Both the position numbers and the translations under genes were made by a program. A DNA stretch of 64,000 bases from Gymnogyps californianus (lineage: Eukaryota > Chordata > Aves > Accipitriformes > Cathartidae), in contig NC_059486.1 in NCBI RefSeq assembly GCF_018139145.2, positions 10,602,001 to 10,666,000 on the forward strand. Reading direction: 5' to 3'. Shown one piece after another: positions 39,553-51,706 of this stretch. The number at the start of each line of letters is the position of its first letter. Position 1 is the first letter of the stretch. The notes under the pieces were generated by a model. That model was not told where the DNA came from. It did not search any database and saw only the letters and a program-made list of their open reading frames with translations.

Positions 39553-41386
39553 GATCATTAAATATATATTTTAGGAAACAGAGAAATTAAAAGCTGGGGA
39601 GAATCACAGATCATGTAACACAATCTGTTTCTTCATTACATTTTATAGATTCACTGTATGGTCATGGTATTAATTATTTATTGATCTCTGCAAAGGACTA
39701 GAAATGTTCTGTAGTAGCTTTTGTAAAAGTAGTAAAAACGTAGTGGTATCAAAATATGCTGTATCAAATCTGGTACTAAATCTTGAGAGAGTGAAGTGAG
39801 ACCTTTGGGTTTTTTCTGATAATTAAAGGTTTTAATTAGAGAGGTGAGAATGACTTGATTGCCTCACCGTTTCTTGAATATAAGAAATGTGCTGATGCTG
39901 CATCGGTTTGTCAAGTTTTACATAAGACTTGATGGAAGCTGCTGAGCTCAGTAAATGCAGCTTCATGCTAATTTAAATAATGAGTAATACTAGTTAGGAA
40001 AATAGGTTATATTCGTTCAGATGAGATGAGAATCGGAACCATTATTTTTGGTCACTATTAAATACTGAGAATAGATACTACCCATGAACAGATCCATTTA
40101 ACTTTTGTACAATATGCACAGTTCAGAAAGGTCTACAGTTAAAATACTGAATCCTCACCAAACTCCTAGAAAACAAGCCACAGTTGAGAGTCAAAACTGA
40201 TGAATTGGAAAAATCTTCAATGACTTTTTTGTTGTTGTTGTTTTTAATCAACACATCAAATGAAATTAAATAAATCCTAAGCAGAGGCCAAATGGAGTAT
40301 TGGAGACATTTCTGCTTCCTTTGCAAACATATCCAGATTGAGAGAAGTCAGCCTCACTGTGCTATCCCTCTTTGTTCTGAGTAACACATAGCAGAGAATA
40401 ACAGCTCATTAAAGGTTAGCAATATGCTTGATAAAATTTTCTCTTGTACACAATAAGAGATATTTTGGGCTGTTCTTGTCAATTTTAGCCACGCATTTGT
40501 GTTTCCAAGTGCTAATTCCTTATAGGTTTTGTGTGTAATAACTTGTGGTGCTGCAGACGAGACATTGTGCCTCTGCTCTGAGAGTAATATGGGAATAATA
40601 TGTAATTTGGAAAATAAAAATCTTTAATACCGGTTTCACCAGAGAAGAGATCAGAATCTATAAAGAGATCTTTCTTTACTCCCATTTATTAACAGGGTGT
40701 TTGAAAGTTATAATGATATTGGGAGAATAATATTAACCTGTAATGAAAAAGATTTCTATCTGCAAAGTGTATCTTGACATTCAGCTTGTGCTCTTCCCAA
40801 GAACCTTTCTCATATTGCTTTGAATCATTAGCAGCAACTGTACTTTAAAAGTTGTTTTTGAGTACTGTATAGTCACTTTTGTCCAAATCCACCTGTGTTA
40901 GTTTTGCTCTGTCTAATTTGCTCTAAATAATAGGCAGAGATTAGCAAAGGTAAGCTATTTCTTTTGGGTCATCATTTGCAAAACAAATCACAAAACCATA
41001 TCCTAGATAAAGAGGCATTTAGGGAATTGTCAAGCTAATTTTTTACCAAGCTTTAATTTTTCAGCACAATGCCACATATAAATATGTGCCTGATGGATAA
41101 AAAGAGTACTGTTCACTTGTGCGTCACAGAGGCCACATTGCTGGCAATGACAGAGTCATATATCCTAAAAGAGTTTGCTGTCAAAATGCCTAAGTTTAGC
41201 ACTGGCAATATGCCTCTAAGTACTGACCAAATTAAAATCCTATCCAGTTTCCCGCTTGCCTGTCAGTGATACCAGAGAGCTTTTACATTGAGATGAACAT
41301 CTGCATGCCTGGGAATGGCAGCATGTTTGGCTGCAGGTAGACTATGTTAAAGTCTCCTGACAGTTTTTCTGCTTCCTTTGAAACAG

Positions 41387-41491
41387 CATATGCGAGAGGC
41401 TGCTGAACGGCGGCAACAGCTGGAGTTGGAGCATGAGCAAGCCTTGGCTGTTCTCAACGCCAAACAGCAGGAAATTGAACTCCTGCAGAAG
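41387..41491 (+). CDS. RIMBP2: RIMBP2 coding exon 3 in window; short-isoform start Met
   Basis: This 105-bp exon, phase 0-0, has acceptor AAACAG ending at 41386 and donor GTAAGT at 41492. It encodes 35 residues starting HMREAAERRQQLELEHEQAL and ending NAKQQEIELLQK, essentially identical to the N-terminus of the 1052-residue human RIMBP2 protein, which begins MREAAERRQQ. The second codon, ATG at 41390, is therefore the start of the short isoform; in the long form it is internal. The Kozak context is poor (C at -3, C at +4), consistent with use only when no upstream Met is available. The exon forms part of the coiled coil. Confidence 0.97.
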
Positions 41492-44361
41492 GTAAGTGGA
41501 GGAAGGGAAAGTCAGGTGAAACAGCAAATTACAGTGACAGAGCACACGTCATGAAACAGATCTCCTGGTTTAAAGGAACTTAAACCAACTGCCAAAGCGG
41601 TTCCTGTTCTGGATTGTTCTGCATGATTGCTGATGCAGTTGTAACAAGTGGATGTTTATTGTTGGATTTACAAGACTGTACTAATTGATTTATAAATGTT
41701 TATGCCAATGAAGATTAACCTGACCAGTATATGTAAGTCCTTGTATTTCCCAATAGGGAGAAAAGTGATACAAATACATGTATTCCCTTTGTTATTTCCA
41801 TTGCTTCCCTCTATATTGGGCTCAGGAATATTTGTGCATTCCTTAAATGTCAGGAAGGAATCCGGTCTTAATTTCATGATAATCAACATATGGGGAATCC
41901 ACCATTTCCTTGTCCGTTTGCTGGAACAGTTAATCATTCTCACTGACATATTAATGTTTTGTTAGGATTTCTTTGGCTTCCTTTTCCAGACACTGGCAAC
42001 TCTTACCACCTTTCTCCACTAAATTAGATTAAAGTAAGTCCTTGTCAAGGTACTTACACATCCCAGTTGATCTTCTTTTTCATAAACTAAACAGTTGTTT
42101 AAGTACTTCATTTCCAAGCTCATTCTCTAATTCACAAATCACTTTAAGACATTTTTTTTCCACACTGCAACTTCTCAGTATTCATTATAATATAAAAAAC
42201 ATGGTATTGAGTTTCAATCTTACCAAGGTCACTTAAAGCTGCAATTGTCTCAATACTAATGTTGATTTTTCCAATTGTTTGACTAGATCAAAACATAGAA
42301 ATAATAATACTAATATGGTAGAGAATTGGCATGGAGGGATATTCTCGGCAGAATAAAAAGAGGTATCTAACATAGTTTGCTTGAAATAGAAAGCTTCACT
42401 TGACCAAATGAAATCTTCCAGTTAATTTTCTTTTAGCCTTTCACAATTAATCTGTTTAGGCATATTTCAAAATGCCTTTTCTAGTTATATTCAGCTGCTA
42501 TTATTTGAACTTCCACATAAATTTTGGACTTAAATTTCTTGGCAAAGCAAAGAAATCAAAGAAAGGTACAGCTTTTCTTCTTGCTAATTTTTTGTTACAT
42601 TCTTCTAATAAATCCACATTACATGGGTCTTTTTGTTACAGATTGGCAACAGGAGACAAATCTCTGTAATACTGTTTTCTCCAGTCATTTTTGCTAAGCT
42701 GTAGCATGATAGACCTTAAGCACAAATGAGGTTGTATTGTATTTGGTATTTTAGTCAGTACGACTAGTTCAGCATCTGTAGCCAGCGATTAAATTCTTGT
42801 TCAGTGGACCTGAAGTAGCATGGAATACAAGATCATTTATGTTAAAAATTATTATCTAATAATCATTTACCACCAAGTTCCACTAGAATTTTAGCTTAGA
42901 ATTCCTGTACTAAAATCCACCATAACAATTCATCTATGCATTACTTAAAAGCATTTAAGAAATAATTCATCCTTCTTACTGGTTTCATTCATTAGCCTGA
43001 AATATTCCTCCTAGGACTTTGCACAGACACTAATTTTCACCCTGAAACATCTAATTCTTTATGTGATTAAGTTGCTATTGTGTCTTTTTTAATTATTATT
43101 GCCATTCATGATAAGGATCTGGGACAACTTAAATGAACATTCTACCCATCACATCTCTTGACAAAATCTGCATGTGATATTCATTCTAGACACCACTCAA
43201 AAAGAAAAAGGGCTTTTTTTTTTTTTTTATAATTTTGATGTTCAGCCCTTCCAAGCTCAGATTCTTTTCCATTGTGACATGTTGGGATCCCAGTTTGGTT
43301 GAGATTAGTCTCTTCTGTAATGCTATTATTAATGCTATAGAATAAGAATGAAGACCAGATTAGTACACGGTATGGGTAGAAGAGGGAAAGTATTCAAAAC
43401 ATGGAAAGATTTTGGGAGGATGTCTATATTGTGCACTGTTCTACCTTGTAGAAGCTACCTGTAGTTCTCTATGCATGGTAGTGGAGATGAGCACGGACTA
43501 ATTTGTCCTGCTTTAGCCTCTAGACTGCTGGTATCCAACACTCCTCCTTTTCAACATTATAATGCAGTGTATATTGTCAGAAAAATAATTTAAATAAATC
43601 TGTTACCTACATAACTATAATACTTTGCTTCCATCATTAAACAGGAATTGCTGGCCCACATTTCGTCCAGAGCTGACCTCGCAATGTACCTAGTACATGT
43701 GTGTTAAATTCTTTCTTCCTTTTTTTTATTAGAGTCATTTAATTACTTGAAGAAGTACTGTGAAATGAAAGCAGTAACTCCAGGCAGTAACAGGATGACA
43801 TTTCACAGCATACTTGTTACTGTCGTAAAGTTGCTGATGAACCACAGAAAGTTGCACTTCAAAACAAAGCAAGTTACTAGTGCAGTCTGATGCATTTGCT
43901 GTCACATTTTGATATTATAAATAAGAATTCATTGTGTTTTTAATATATGTACAGACTGATCAGATTTTCAGCCTAAAAGGAAGACTATAATATTGTTCAT
44001 CAAGGTTTTGTGTTGATAGGGAATCAGATGGTCTTTTTCTCCAAGCAAGCCTTAATACAAGACAGTTCGATGTAAAAGAGAGATAGCTATTGATGCAGGT
44101 TTTCTAATCATTTGCCAAGAACTCATATTCTGGGTAGATTTTATTAAACTTGTAATGATGGATAACACAAGGCTTTCTGTTACCTGTCATCTCATGTTTG
44201 CTAATGCTCAGGGAGCCAATACTTTATCAGGTGCTAGCAATAAGACTTATTACTGTAGTACAGGAAGAAATAGGACTGTGCTTGCCAGAGCGAAGGAGGC
44301 TGTATTACCATGCATGACAGTGAAGTGTAGTTTGGGTACATGGTTTTGGCTGTGACTTTAT

Positions 44362-44393
44362 GGCCTGACCCAGCTTCCATTGAAACCAATAAC
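44362..44393 (+). repeat. Possible ancient sauropsid repeat fragment
   Basis: GGCCTGACCCAGCTTCCATT followed by GAAACCAATAAC resembles a motif (a GATCAGGCC core with a CCATTGAAGTCAATGG neighbour) that recurs in reptile and bird genomes as degraded interspersed repeats. The match was judged by eye and may be chance. Confidence 0.25.
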
Positions 44394-45325
44394 TGAGTAG
44401 GGTAGCCCTCACAGATGAGGAAAATGAAGTTAACATAGCTGTGTCGCTGTCTGTCATGGGAGTATTTGGCCAATTAAATGAGAAAGTCATGTTGCCCTGT
44501 GCTAAACTGGAGAGTTTTAAGACTTTCTCTGATGAGGAATGTGCAGAATGTGGTCTTTGGGTTACAGCAATAAGGAGCTAAGAGGCAAAGTTAGTGCATC
44601 ACACTGCTATCAGCCTGATACAATGGTTAAAAAAAAGTTTTGCTTATCTTGGGCAAGCTTCAATAAAGAAGATAGTGAAAACTTAAATGGAAACAAAGTG
44701 AGGATAACACAAAGTTAGAGCATTATTTTTTGTGTTTTTAAGGTTTAGACTTTTCCCAACCAAAATTTAATAACTGAATTTCTGAGCTACATAAAATACA
44801 CTTTTCTGCTCTTATTGATTTTCTCTTTTTCTTCTTTGACTCAGTTGATTGGACTCTAGATGTTGCACTCCTGTTTACAGACAACCTTTCTTGTGGTTGC
44901 CTTGAAGTGTTTTGTGAGCTGTTTACTTAGATGATAAATACTGTTGCTGCACGTAAAGAATGAGCTTAATTTTTGTGTTGCTTTCTCCTAGCTGGTATGG
45001 TAGGTTTCTACACTCTGAACCTCCTGCAATGTAGAATAAAAAGCTCATGTTTCAGTTTTAATTTAGAGGGTTTCAGAGATACTTCTGATGTGTTCTTGCG
45101 GTGTGTTGAGCATGCTTGTCTTGGTCCAACAAAATACCAGTGCTATTAAGCTTCACTGAGATTCAGTCTCCTAAAAATAAGCAGTTATTTCAGGGGCTTG
45201 GAACCAAAGCGCTGTAGTAATATTGGCGGAGCCATCCTTTCAAGACTGTAATTGGCTTTGGATTTGAGTATACAGTATGCTACTTTATGTGGTCAGAGCA
45301 TACTATATGTGGCATGACTAACTGA

Positions 45326-45388
45326 TTTTTTCCTTTTCCTTTCCTTTTTCCTTTTTCCTTTTTCCTTTTCTTTTTCATTTTCTCTTTT
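45326..45388. repeat. Tandem CCTTTT pyrimidine repeat forming an acceptor tract
   Basis: Repeated units of CCTTTT, CCTTT and CCTTTTT run almost without purine up to 12 bases before the acceptor AG at 45398-45399. The array works as the polypyrimidine tract of the 51-bp exon and may vary in length between individuals. Confidence 0.85.
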
Positions 45389-45399
45389 ATAAAAACAAG

Positions 45400-45450
45400 G
45401 CTCAGGTTGAAGCTAAGAAGGAACATGAAGGAGCAGTTCAATTGCTAGAG
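45400..45450 (+). CDS. RIMBP2: RIMBP2 coding exon 4 in window (coiled coil)
   Basis: This 51-bp exon, phase 0-0, has acceptor AACAAG ending at 45399 and donor GTAAGA at 45451. It encodes the 17 residues AQVEAKKEHEGAVQLLE, which match mammalian RIMBP2 exactly as I recall it. In the protein it follows EIELLQK and continues the N-terminal coiled coil. The acceptor AG is preceded by CA and A-rich sequence, with the long pyrimidine tract slightly upstream. Because it is short and symmetric it could be a cassette. Confidence 0.96.
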
Positions 45451-48131
45451 GTAAGAAGATATCCTTTGTGTTACCTTTGCTTGTGGAGGTTCTGTTCTGA
45501 ATGTAATAACTTTTACAGTATCATGACTTTTGAAAGTTTCAAGTAATATGTAGGCAAATAGGGTTTTTTTTCTCTTCTAATGGAATTGCATCCTTTAAAG
45601 ATTATAATTCAGTTAGGAGTGCCTTAAGCTGAGCTGTTGGAAGTGATTTGTGTACCTCAGTTTCTCTTTGTATAGAGTGGAAATTTTGGTACCATTTTTT
45701 GTAAAATACTATCAGATATATAAAAACGAAGTGATTACTTGTGAGAATTATTATCGTTTAGGCTGGAAATATAGCTGCAAATACCAATCAATTACCTAAG
45801 GTTCCTAACTAAATACTGTCTAGTAAACATAAAGCAACATGCTAAAGAGCCAACATTTTTAAACCTAATGAAAGAATTGGGATACTTCGAAAAACCTTCA
45901 AAGGATGTGGTAGAGAGAGAACATGTCATTCTTTTTATTGGAAAACTAGATCTTTTCAAGGTAGTCTGAACTGGGTATTTGAAAATCGAGGCCACCAGAA
46001 ACATATTCAAGTTTTTAATTAGAAACATAGAATAATTCTGTTTGGAAGGGACCTCTGGCTATCTGGTCCAACTCCCTGCTCAAAGAAAGGCCCTCTTCAA
46101 AATTACTGTAGGATGCTCAAGGCTTTGCCCAGTCCATTTTTAAATATCTCTGGGAATGGCAATATGACAACATCCATAGGCAGCCTCTTTCAGTCTTTGA
46201 GCATTTTCATTACGAAGAATATGATTCTTGTATCCTGTCAGAATTTTTCTCTGGGTGCTACCCATGTCCATTGCCTCTAATCCTATTGCTGTTTATCACC
46301 AGCATTGGGCTTTCTTAGTGTTTCCCAACTATGCTTCAATATGTTTTTAGAATTTGCCAGTGACTATTGGATTTAGTAAGTAAACAGTGTTAAATAAATT
46401 AAGTTTTGAGAGATGATTCAGATGATCTGATTTACTAACTTTTAAGGCACTAAATACCTGCACATACTGACATTATCCATAAAGGCAACATCAGCCATAA
46501 AGGTACATCAAAAAATCTTAGTATTTTCATTAGCAATTGCTCATAGCAGTTATGACCTTGGCACAGGGCATTACCTGTAAATTCATTAGTAGTTGTGTTT
46601 ATGGACTTTGCATCACATTTAAACCTTCCTTCAAGTCATTAATCCTAAAAAAAAAAAAAATCTAGTAATTTAGTCTTCTGTGCCTAAGGATACAGAATTG
46701 CTTATGTCTTGTATAGAAGTGACATGAAGAATAGGAGCAAATTCTTACTCCCATTCAAAAACCATGAGCTTTGCTGTCAATTTTAGTTGGAATAGGGCAA
46801 GGTTTGCAAAACATCTTTGTCTTAGGCTGGAGTGAAATTTTTAGAGATTTTAAACTGAGACTCTTATAATAATGGAACCTTTATAATGGAAACATAGAGT
46901 TATGGTTAAATTACATATGAAAACACAAAAAATCAAAGGAGAATTGCAATAAATTAATACACTCGAATAGCTGCCTGGTGTTGACAAAACCTTTTATTCC
47001 CTTTGCTGTCTGCTGTTTAGAAATGCAGGCTGACCCACAGTGTTGTGCAAGATAGGACAAATGACAACATGTAGCAGAAATTAGAACTCCTGTAAGAAGG
47101 TTCCTAAAGCAAACAATTCCTCCCCAGTTTTTCAAAACTGGGCGCAACAGATTGTTTAAGTTCCAATCATATCGTTTTATGTACTTTGATAAGGTAAAGT
47201 GTCAGAAAATATAGGTGCACAAGTAAATAGCACGCTAACTGCATCCAGATTTCCTTTTCCTCTTTTTTGTTCTTCATTTTTTCACGCAAAATAGGTTTTC
47301 ACTGATAACTACCAAACTAGTTTTTCTGCTTGAGGAAAACAAAAGGCATTAAATGGTTATTAAGTCTTAACATAATGAACATATCATAAAGAACACACGA
47401 TACCATAGATTGATTATAGCAAGTGCATTGTCAATATTTCATTTAGAAATCTGTTTTTAGCAGAAGGTAATTTCTAGTCTTTTTACCTCTCACAGTAGTT
47501 CTTCTGTCTGTGTACTTACTGGTCATGCATTGATGGAAGGTGGTTTTTCTAGTGCAGTGATCATCTTTAAAAAAAAAGTTTAAAAAAACTTGTTTATTTG
47601 TATCTATAAAAGTTAATATTGCCACAGAAAGTGTTTTACTCATAGGCTTTCATTATCATCATATATATTAAGTTTGTTTTGCCTTTAAGAATATAAGATT
47701 AAATTATTATTTAATGCCTGGTGGAAAGTATATGATGCAGGAAAACATAAGTAGAAACAAAGCAGGCAAGTGATTATTTACCCCCCTCAAGCTAATCAAA
47801 ATTCCTATTTAGCTGATTTGTGTGACCTCTGATTTGCATAACGCCATCAAGGTTTCCTAAGCTTTTGCTTTTTATTGCCATAAGCCCATTAATTTTTAGC
47901 ATTTTATTTGATCTACCTTTTGCAATTTCAGATCAGCAGTGGTATTGATTTCTGAAACGTTCTATAGCGTGGTTTGCGTTAATGCATGTTTTTACATGTG
48001 TTAACTATTCTAATATATTTTGCTTTGAAATGTAAAAAAAGTGTTCAAAACTGTTTTTATTTCTTTGTTTATTTCACATCTCTTTGTTTACTGTGTCTTG
48101 TTTGGAATTTATTGCTTTGCACTTCATCCAG
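45451..48131 (+). other. RIMBP2: RIMBP2 intron containing a CR1 fragment
   Basis: This intron of about 2.7 kb contains a clear old CR1 tail at 46022-46312 in minus orientation and an A14 run at 46647-46660. The last 40 bases carry the UGC motifs and the short pyrimidine tract that precede the microexon. I see no other features. Confidence 0.75.
46022..46312 (-). repeat. CR1 LINE 3' fragment
   Basis: Reading the + strand gives AGAAACATAGAATAATTCTG, then GGAAGGGACCTCTGG, TGGTCCAACTCCCTGC, AGGATGCTCAAGGC, CCAGTCCATTTTTAAATATC, and later CTCTAATCCTATTGCTG. These are the reverse complement of the CR1 3' end in order: the ATTCTATGATTCT-type tail, the GGTCCCTTCC motif, and the region corresponding to the usual CCTTGTCCTAT motif. 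It is a 5'-truncated, diverged copy in minus orientation. CR1 is the dominant LINE of birds and other sauropsids, so this supports the organism call. It has no coding capacity. Confidence 0.85.
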
Positions 48132-48152
48132 AACACCTTGGACAGCATGCAG
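48132..48152 (+). CDS. RIMBP2: RIMBP2 21-bp microexon
   Basis: This 21-bp exon, phase 0-0, has acceptor TTCATCCAG ending at 48131 and donor GTATTT at 48153. It encodes NTLDSMQ. Inserted between QLLE and AKVRELEEKC it gives the RIM-BP2 variant that I recall from rodents (LLENTLDSMQAKVREL). Two TGC triplets lie at 48113-48115 and 48118-48120, in the position where SRRM4/nSR100-dependent neuronal microexons carry UGC motifs, and the donor is weak at +5. Together these suggest neural-specific inclusion. The seven residues equal one heptad, so inclusion would extend the coiled coil by exactly one repeat without breaking its register. Confidence 0.9.
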
Positions 48153-51100
48153 GTATTTTAGGGCATAAATTCTCCTTTCCCTGTCCTGAATCCCGCACTT
48201 TTCCCTTGAAAATGAGTACAATAGTCCTGCCTAACCTTGCATGGGATGCGTGCTAGAACCATTGTTATGCAAGCATGCTTGGCATTTATTGGCCTAATAC
48301 CAAATCACCAAAATCAGAATTTTTTTCTACACGAGATTAATCTTCAAATATGGCATGATTTAATGAGAACTCAGATACTGTTTCTGAAAGTTAATTTCTT
48401 ATGAGCATGCCCAGCAAGAATGGTTTGGTAGTTTATTCAAGATTGTAGCTTTCTGACTGTGTGGATTTTGTCTGAATTCAGATTGTTTCCTTGTTAATAC
48501 AGAGATAATTTTATGTGATATTTTCACCTGAGGTTGATGTATTGAGCCACCTACTGAAAGCCGTTGCTGCTACGTAAACAGTTAAATTACGAAATTATAT
48601 CTCCGTAGCAGAATAAGTGGGCTAATTACTAGTCTGAATTCAAGCCTGTCCACCTGGAAAGTTGCTTATCATCTTATCTGTCTTGTGTGAACAGTACCTG
48701 TCTTGCAATGGATGAAGTCTGCTTCATTTTCCATTTAAGAAGCTGTTGAAGTTTTAGAAACAGCACTATGTATTGTACGAGAAACTTGACAAGTCTTAAG
48801 TGATATACGTTCAATATGGTCTGCAGTAGAGAATGTCTTTTCATACAACCACTGCTATAGGCAGATCCAGTTTTAGGGAGATCTGGTAGACTTGGCACTT
48901 TTGTGCCATCGTTATTAGAATAGGCTATACGGGCAGAACCATGATACAGAATAAAAATTCAGTACTTCTGAGAGTGTAAGCACATGCCTTGCTCTGCAGT
49001 GACATACATGAATACGTAGATTTTCTACAGTGAGGTGAGTCTGGCTGGCTAACAATGAACCAAGCACCTGCCTGAAGTCAAGAAACAAAGATGGGTATGG
49101 GGATGCCTCCTGTAAGTACTATTGTGGATCTTAGGGCAATTTTTTCTTTATATAGTACCAGCTTTGTGCTCACTTCTAACTCACAACTTTGATTAAAAAG
49201 AAGTAGTAAAGGCATTTTTCTTCCAGGCTTTGTACTGTCACAAGAGAACAACTTGAAGATTCTAGATACTCAAAAGAAAAGTCAAAGAAGGCATATACTG
49301 AAATGCAAATAAGTTTTAAATTAATAAAAAATAATAATACATTAAATTAATATTTTTTCAAAAATATTTTTAAGGCAGCCTTAGCGTCTTGTTGGGGTCT
49401 GGATTGTGATGTTTTTATTTTTTATTTTATGCTAGAGTTTCCATAACTGCCCATGGAAATGTCAGTATATGTTCTTAGAGAGTTGAATAGCTCGTCCTTA
49501 AACTTTCCATTGGAAAGAGGGTATATAAAAACCCAAACCACTTTACTGCTTTGTTTGTTTAATGTTCTTTTAAAATTGTACATAGATGCCTTATTCATGC
49601 AGCAAATTAACAAGTAGCAAAGGCTCACATATCAGTTGCTCAAAGCCACAGTGAAAAGACAAAAGACAAAAACCAAAAATCAAAGCATTTAATATTTGTG
49701 TAAAACTCCCACAATGTCTCTGTATCTTATTGTTTTCTGTTTCATAATCAGTTGGATAGATACCCTGAGACTTCTTTAGCAGAACGAAATTAATTTGTGT
49801 TTTATGAATACAAAGAAATTATATCCTCAAAATTCACTGTAGCTTTAAAAATGTATTTGTTACAAAAAAAGGAACAAACAGTACCACCTTCTGTAGTAGG
49901 AAATTTGGAATTTTGTGTTTTTCTGGGGACTATAAGTGTTTTGTTTATCTTTAGCTGTGCTAAGATCTTTGTATAGGTGACATGTAATATATGTCGTTTT
50001 CTTGATATGTAATATGTGCACTTTTTCTTATATGAACTGAGAACATTTTTCTCTTTAAAGAAAAAGAAACCTTTAGCACAGTTGAATGAATCTAACTGAT
50101 ATCCAGACTTCCTTTGTTAGTACAGTTGTTTAACTAGGCATATACTATAAAGCAGTTTTTAATGAAGGAAAGTGATGTTTGTTCATCATAAAGCATCAGA
50201 TTAGGATATAATGCATTAGCTTTTCATATAAGGAGCCTATTACTGCCTCTGTTGAGCTACTTCTGCTTGCAGCGTTTGGGTCACAGCACATAAAACACGA
50301 GTGCTCCCTGGGTCTCAAATGGCACTCTTGCTTTGGCACATTTCCAGAGTACAGACCAACTGTTTGCCCCTACGTGAAAATCAGACCTCACAAGTGAAAT
50401 TCTCAGGAGCTTTATTGATTATTCAGTCTTTGCAACAGGTGTTAATATGCTCTTTCCTAACTCTCTGGGCACTCTAGATTGGTGTTTCTTCTCTTCAGGA
50501 ATATCTGATAGTGTATGCAAACAGATATTGAAATTTAAATGGATTATATTGAAAACATGATTATATCCTTAATTTAGCTGGTACAATGAACATGCAGATT
50601 TGGATAAAAGTTTTTTTTCATGCTTTAGTGTCTTTACTACTCTTATATATGTTTTGAGTAAAAGTTGTAGAAGAAATCCTGAATTCCCATGCCCTTTGTC
50701 ATTCCTTTCAGCCAGGGAATCCTTCCTTTCCCTCACCTCATCCATTTTTTCACATCAGGAATTCATAAACTGTATGTAGGCAAATTTCCCAAGTTAGCAT
50801 AGAAGCTTATCTTTTATGTTCTGTTTTGTTAAAGCCTGATGCCTCAAAATTAAAACAAAATGTTTGCCAACAATGACATTTGGGTACTTCTCACAAGCTT
50901 ACAAACAATCTCCTCTTGGCTGGAGTCTGAATTACTTCTGTGTGGTTTGGCATCTATCGTGAGGAGCATTATTTTTGAAAGGGAATTCAGCCAGTAGCTA
51001 GGCCCACATTCTGCATGAACCGCTGTGGGGGTTTTGTTGTTGTTTTTGTTTTTTAATACATAAATGTTAATCTAGCAATTCAGGAGGCTTCATCTTAATA

Positions 51101-51501
51101 GCAGAGGATAGGCAAACCTCAGAAATACACCTGAGTTTTAGAAAAAGTTGGAAAAGCACACAAAAGTGACATTTAGATGTGTGTCGAAGTCACAAAGCTG
51201 TAGGATCTGTTTGCAGGTGTTCTTGGCAGTTATTTTTTTAGCACTGCCAAAAAATATGATGAGGAATTTCCCCTTTGGAAATTGGGAATGAAAGGAGTAC
51301 TTACCTCAATATTACAGGGCTACTAAAAGGTTTCGTTCTAAATATGAGTGAGAATTGAGGGGGAGAAAAGTGTGATTGTGGGCCTGTTTATCCCAAATAG
51401 TTTGCCTATCCTGGCTTCCTGGTACTTTAGAAAAATCTGTGCAGTCATAGCTCGCTCTGATCTCAGTCAAATGTCTTATGTGTTATGTCTTGCTTGTGCA
51501 G
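48153..51501 (+). other. RIMBP2: RIMBP2 intron downstream of the microexon
   Basis: This intron of about 3.3 kb runs from GTATTT to TGCTTGTGCAG. It is AT-rich, without recognised repeats, RNA genes or credible open frames. Confidence 0.75.
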
Positions 51502-51706
51502 GCCAAGGTCCGAGAGCTAGAGGAGAAATGTCGGACACAGAGCGAACAATTTAACCTCTTGTCCAGAGAACTGGAGAAGTTTCGGCAGCAAGCAGGGAAG
51601 ATTGATCTCCTGAGCAGTAACTCGGTGGCATCCTCAGATATCCCTGGTTCTCCCAGTAAATCTCTATCCCAGTTAATGAATGGAATAGCCACTTCTATAG
51701 GCAAAG
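51502..51706 (+). CDS. RIMBP2: RIMBP2 coding exon 6 in window (end of coiled coil, Ser-rich linker)
   Basis: This 205-bp exon starts in phase 0 and ends in phase 1, with acceptor CTTGTGCAG ending at 51501 and donor GTAAGG at 51707. It encodes 68 residues plus one base, starting AKVRELEEKCRTQSEQFNLL, through REKF-type helix residues (RELEKFRQQAGKIDLL), then a low-complexity linker (SSNSVASSDIPGSPSKSLSQ) and LMNGIATSIGKG. The helix half is nearly identical to mammalian RIMBP2 and the linker is more diverged, as expected. It closes the coiled-coil part of the protein and is the first exon here that is not symmetric, so skipping it would break the frame. Confidence 0.97.

Larger units (their letters stand above)
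34775..41386 (+). other. RIMBP2: RIMBP2 intron with unexplained open frame and A-rich tract
   Basis: This intron of about 6.6 kb runs from GTACGT to AAACAG. It holds an A-rich tract at 36023-36078, an unexplained exon-like open frame at 38950-39224, and a possible CR1-like tail near 39500-39552. The stretch before the exon at 41387 lacks an obvious CpG-rich promoter, although a transcript for the short isoform would need a start somewhere upstream of 41390. Confidence 0.7.
41492..45399 (+). other. RIMBP2: RIMBP2 intron with T15 run, possible old repeat and pyrimidine repeat
   Basis: This intron of about 3.9 kb is AT-rich, with a T15 run at 43214-43228 and a tandem CCTTTTT-type pyrimidine tract at 45326-45388 that serves the next acceptor. 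A short stretch at 44362-44393 resembles an old sauropsid repeat. No open frame of interest is present. Confidence 0.75.
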
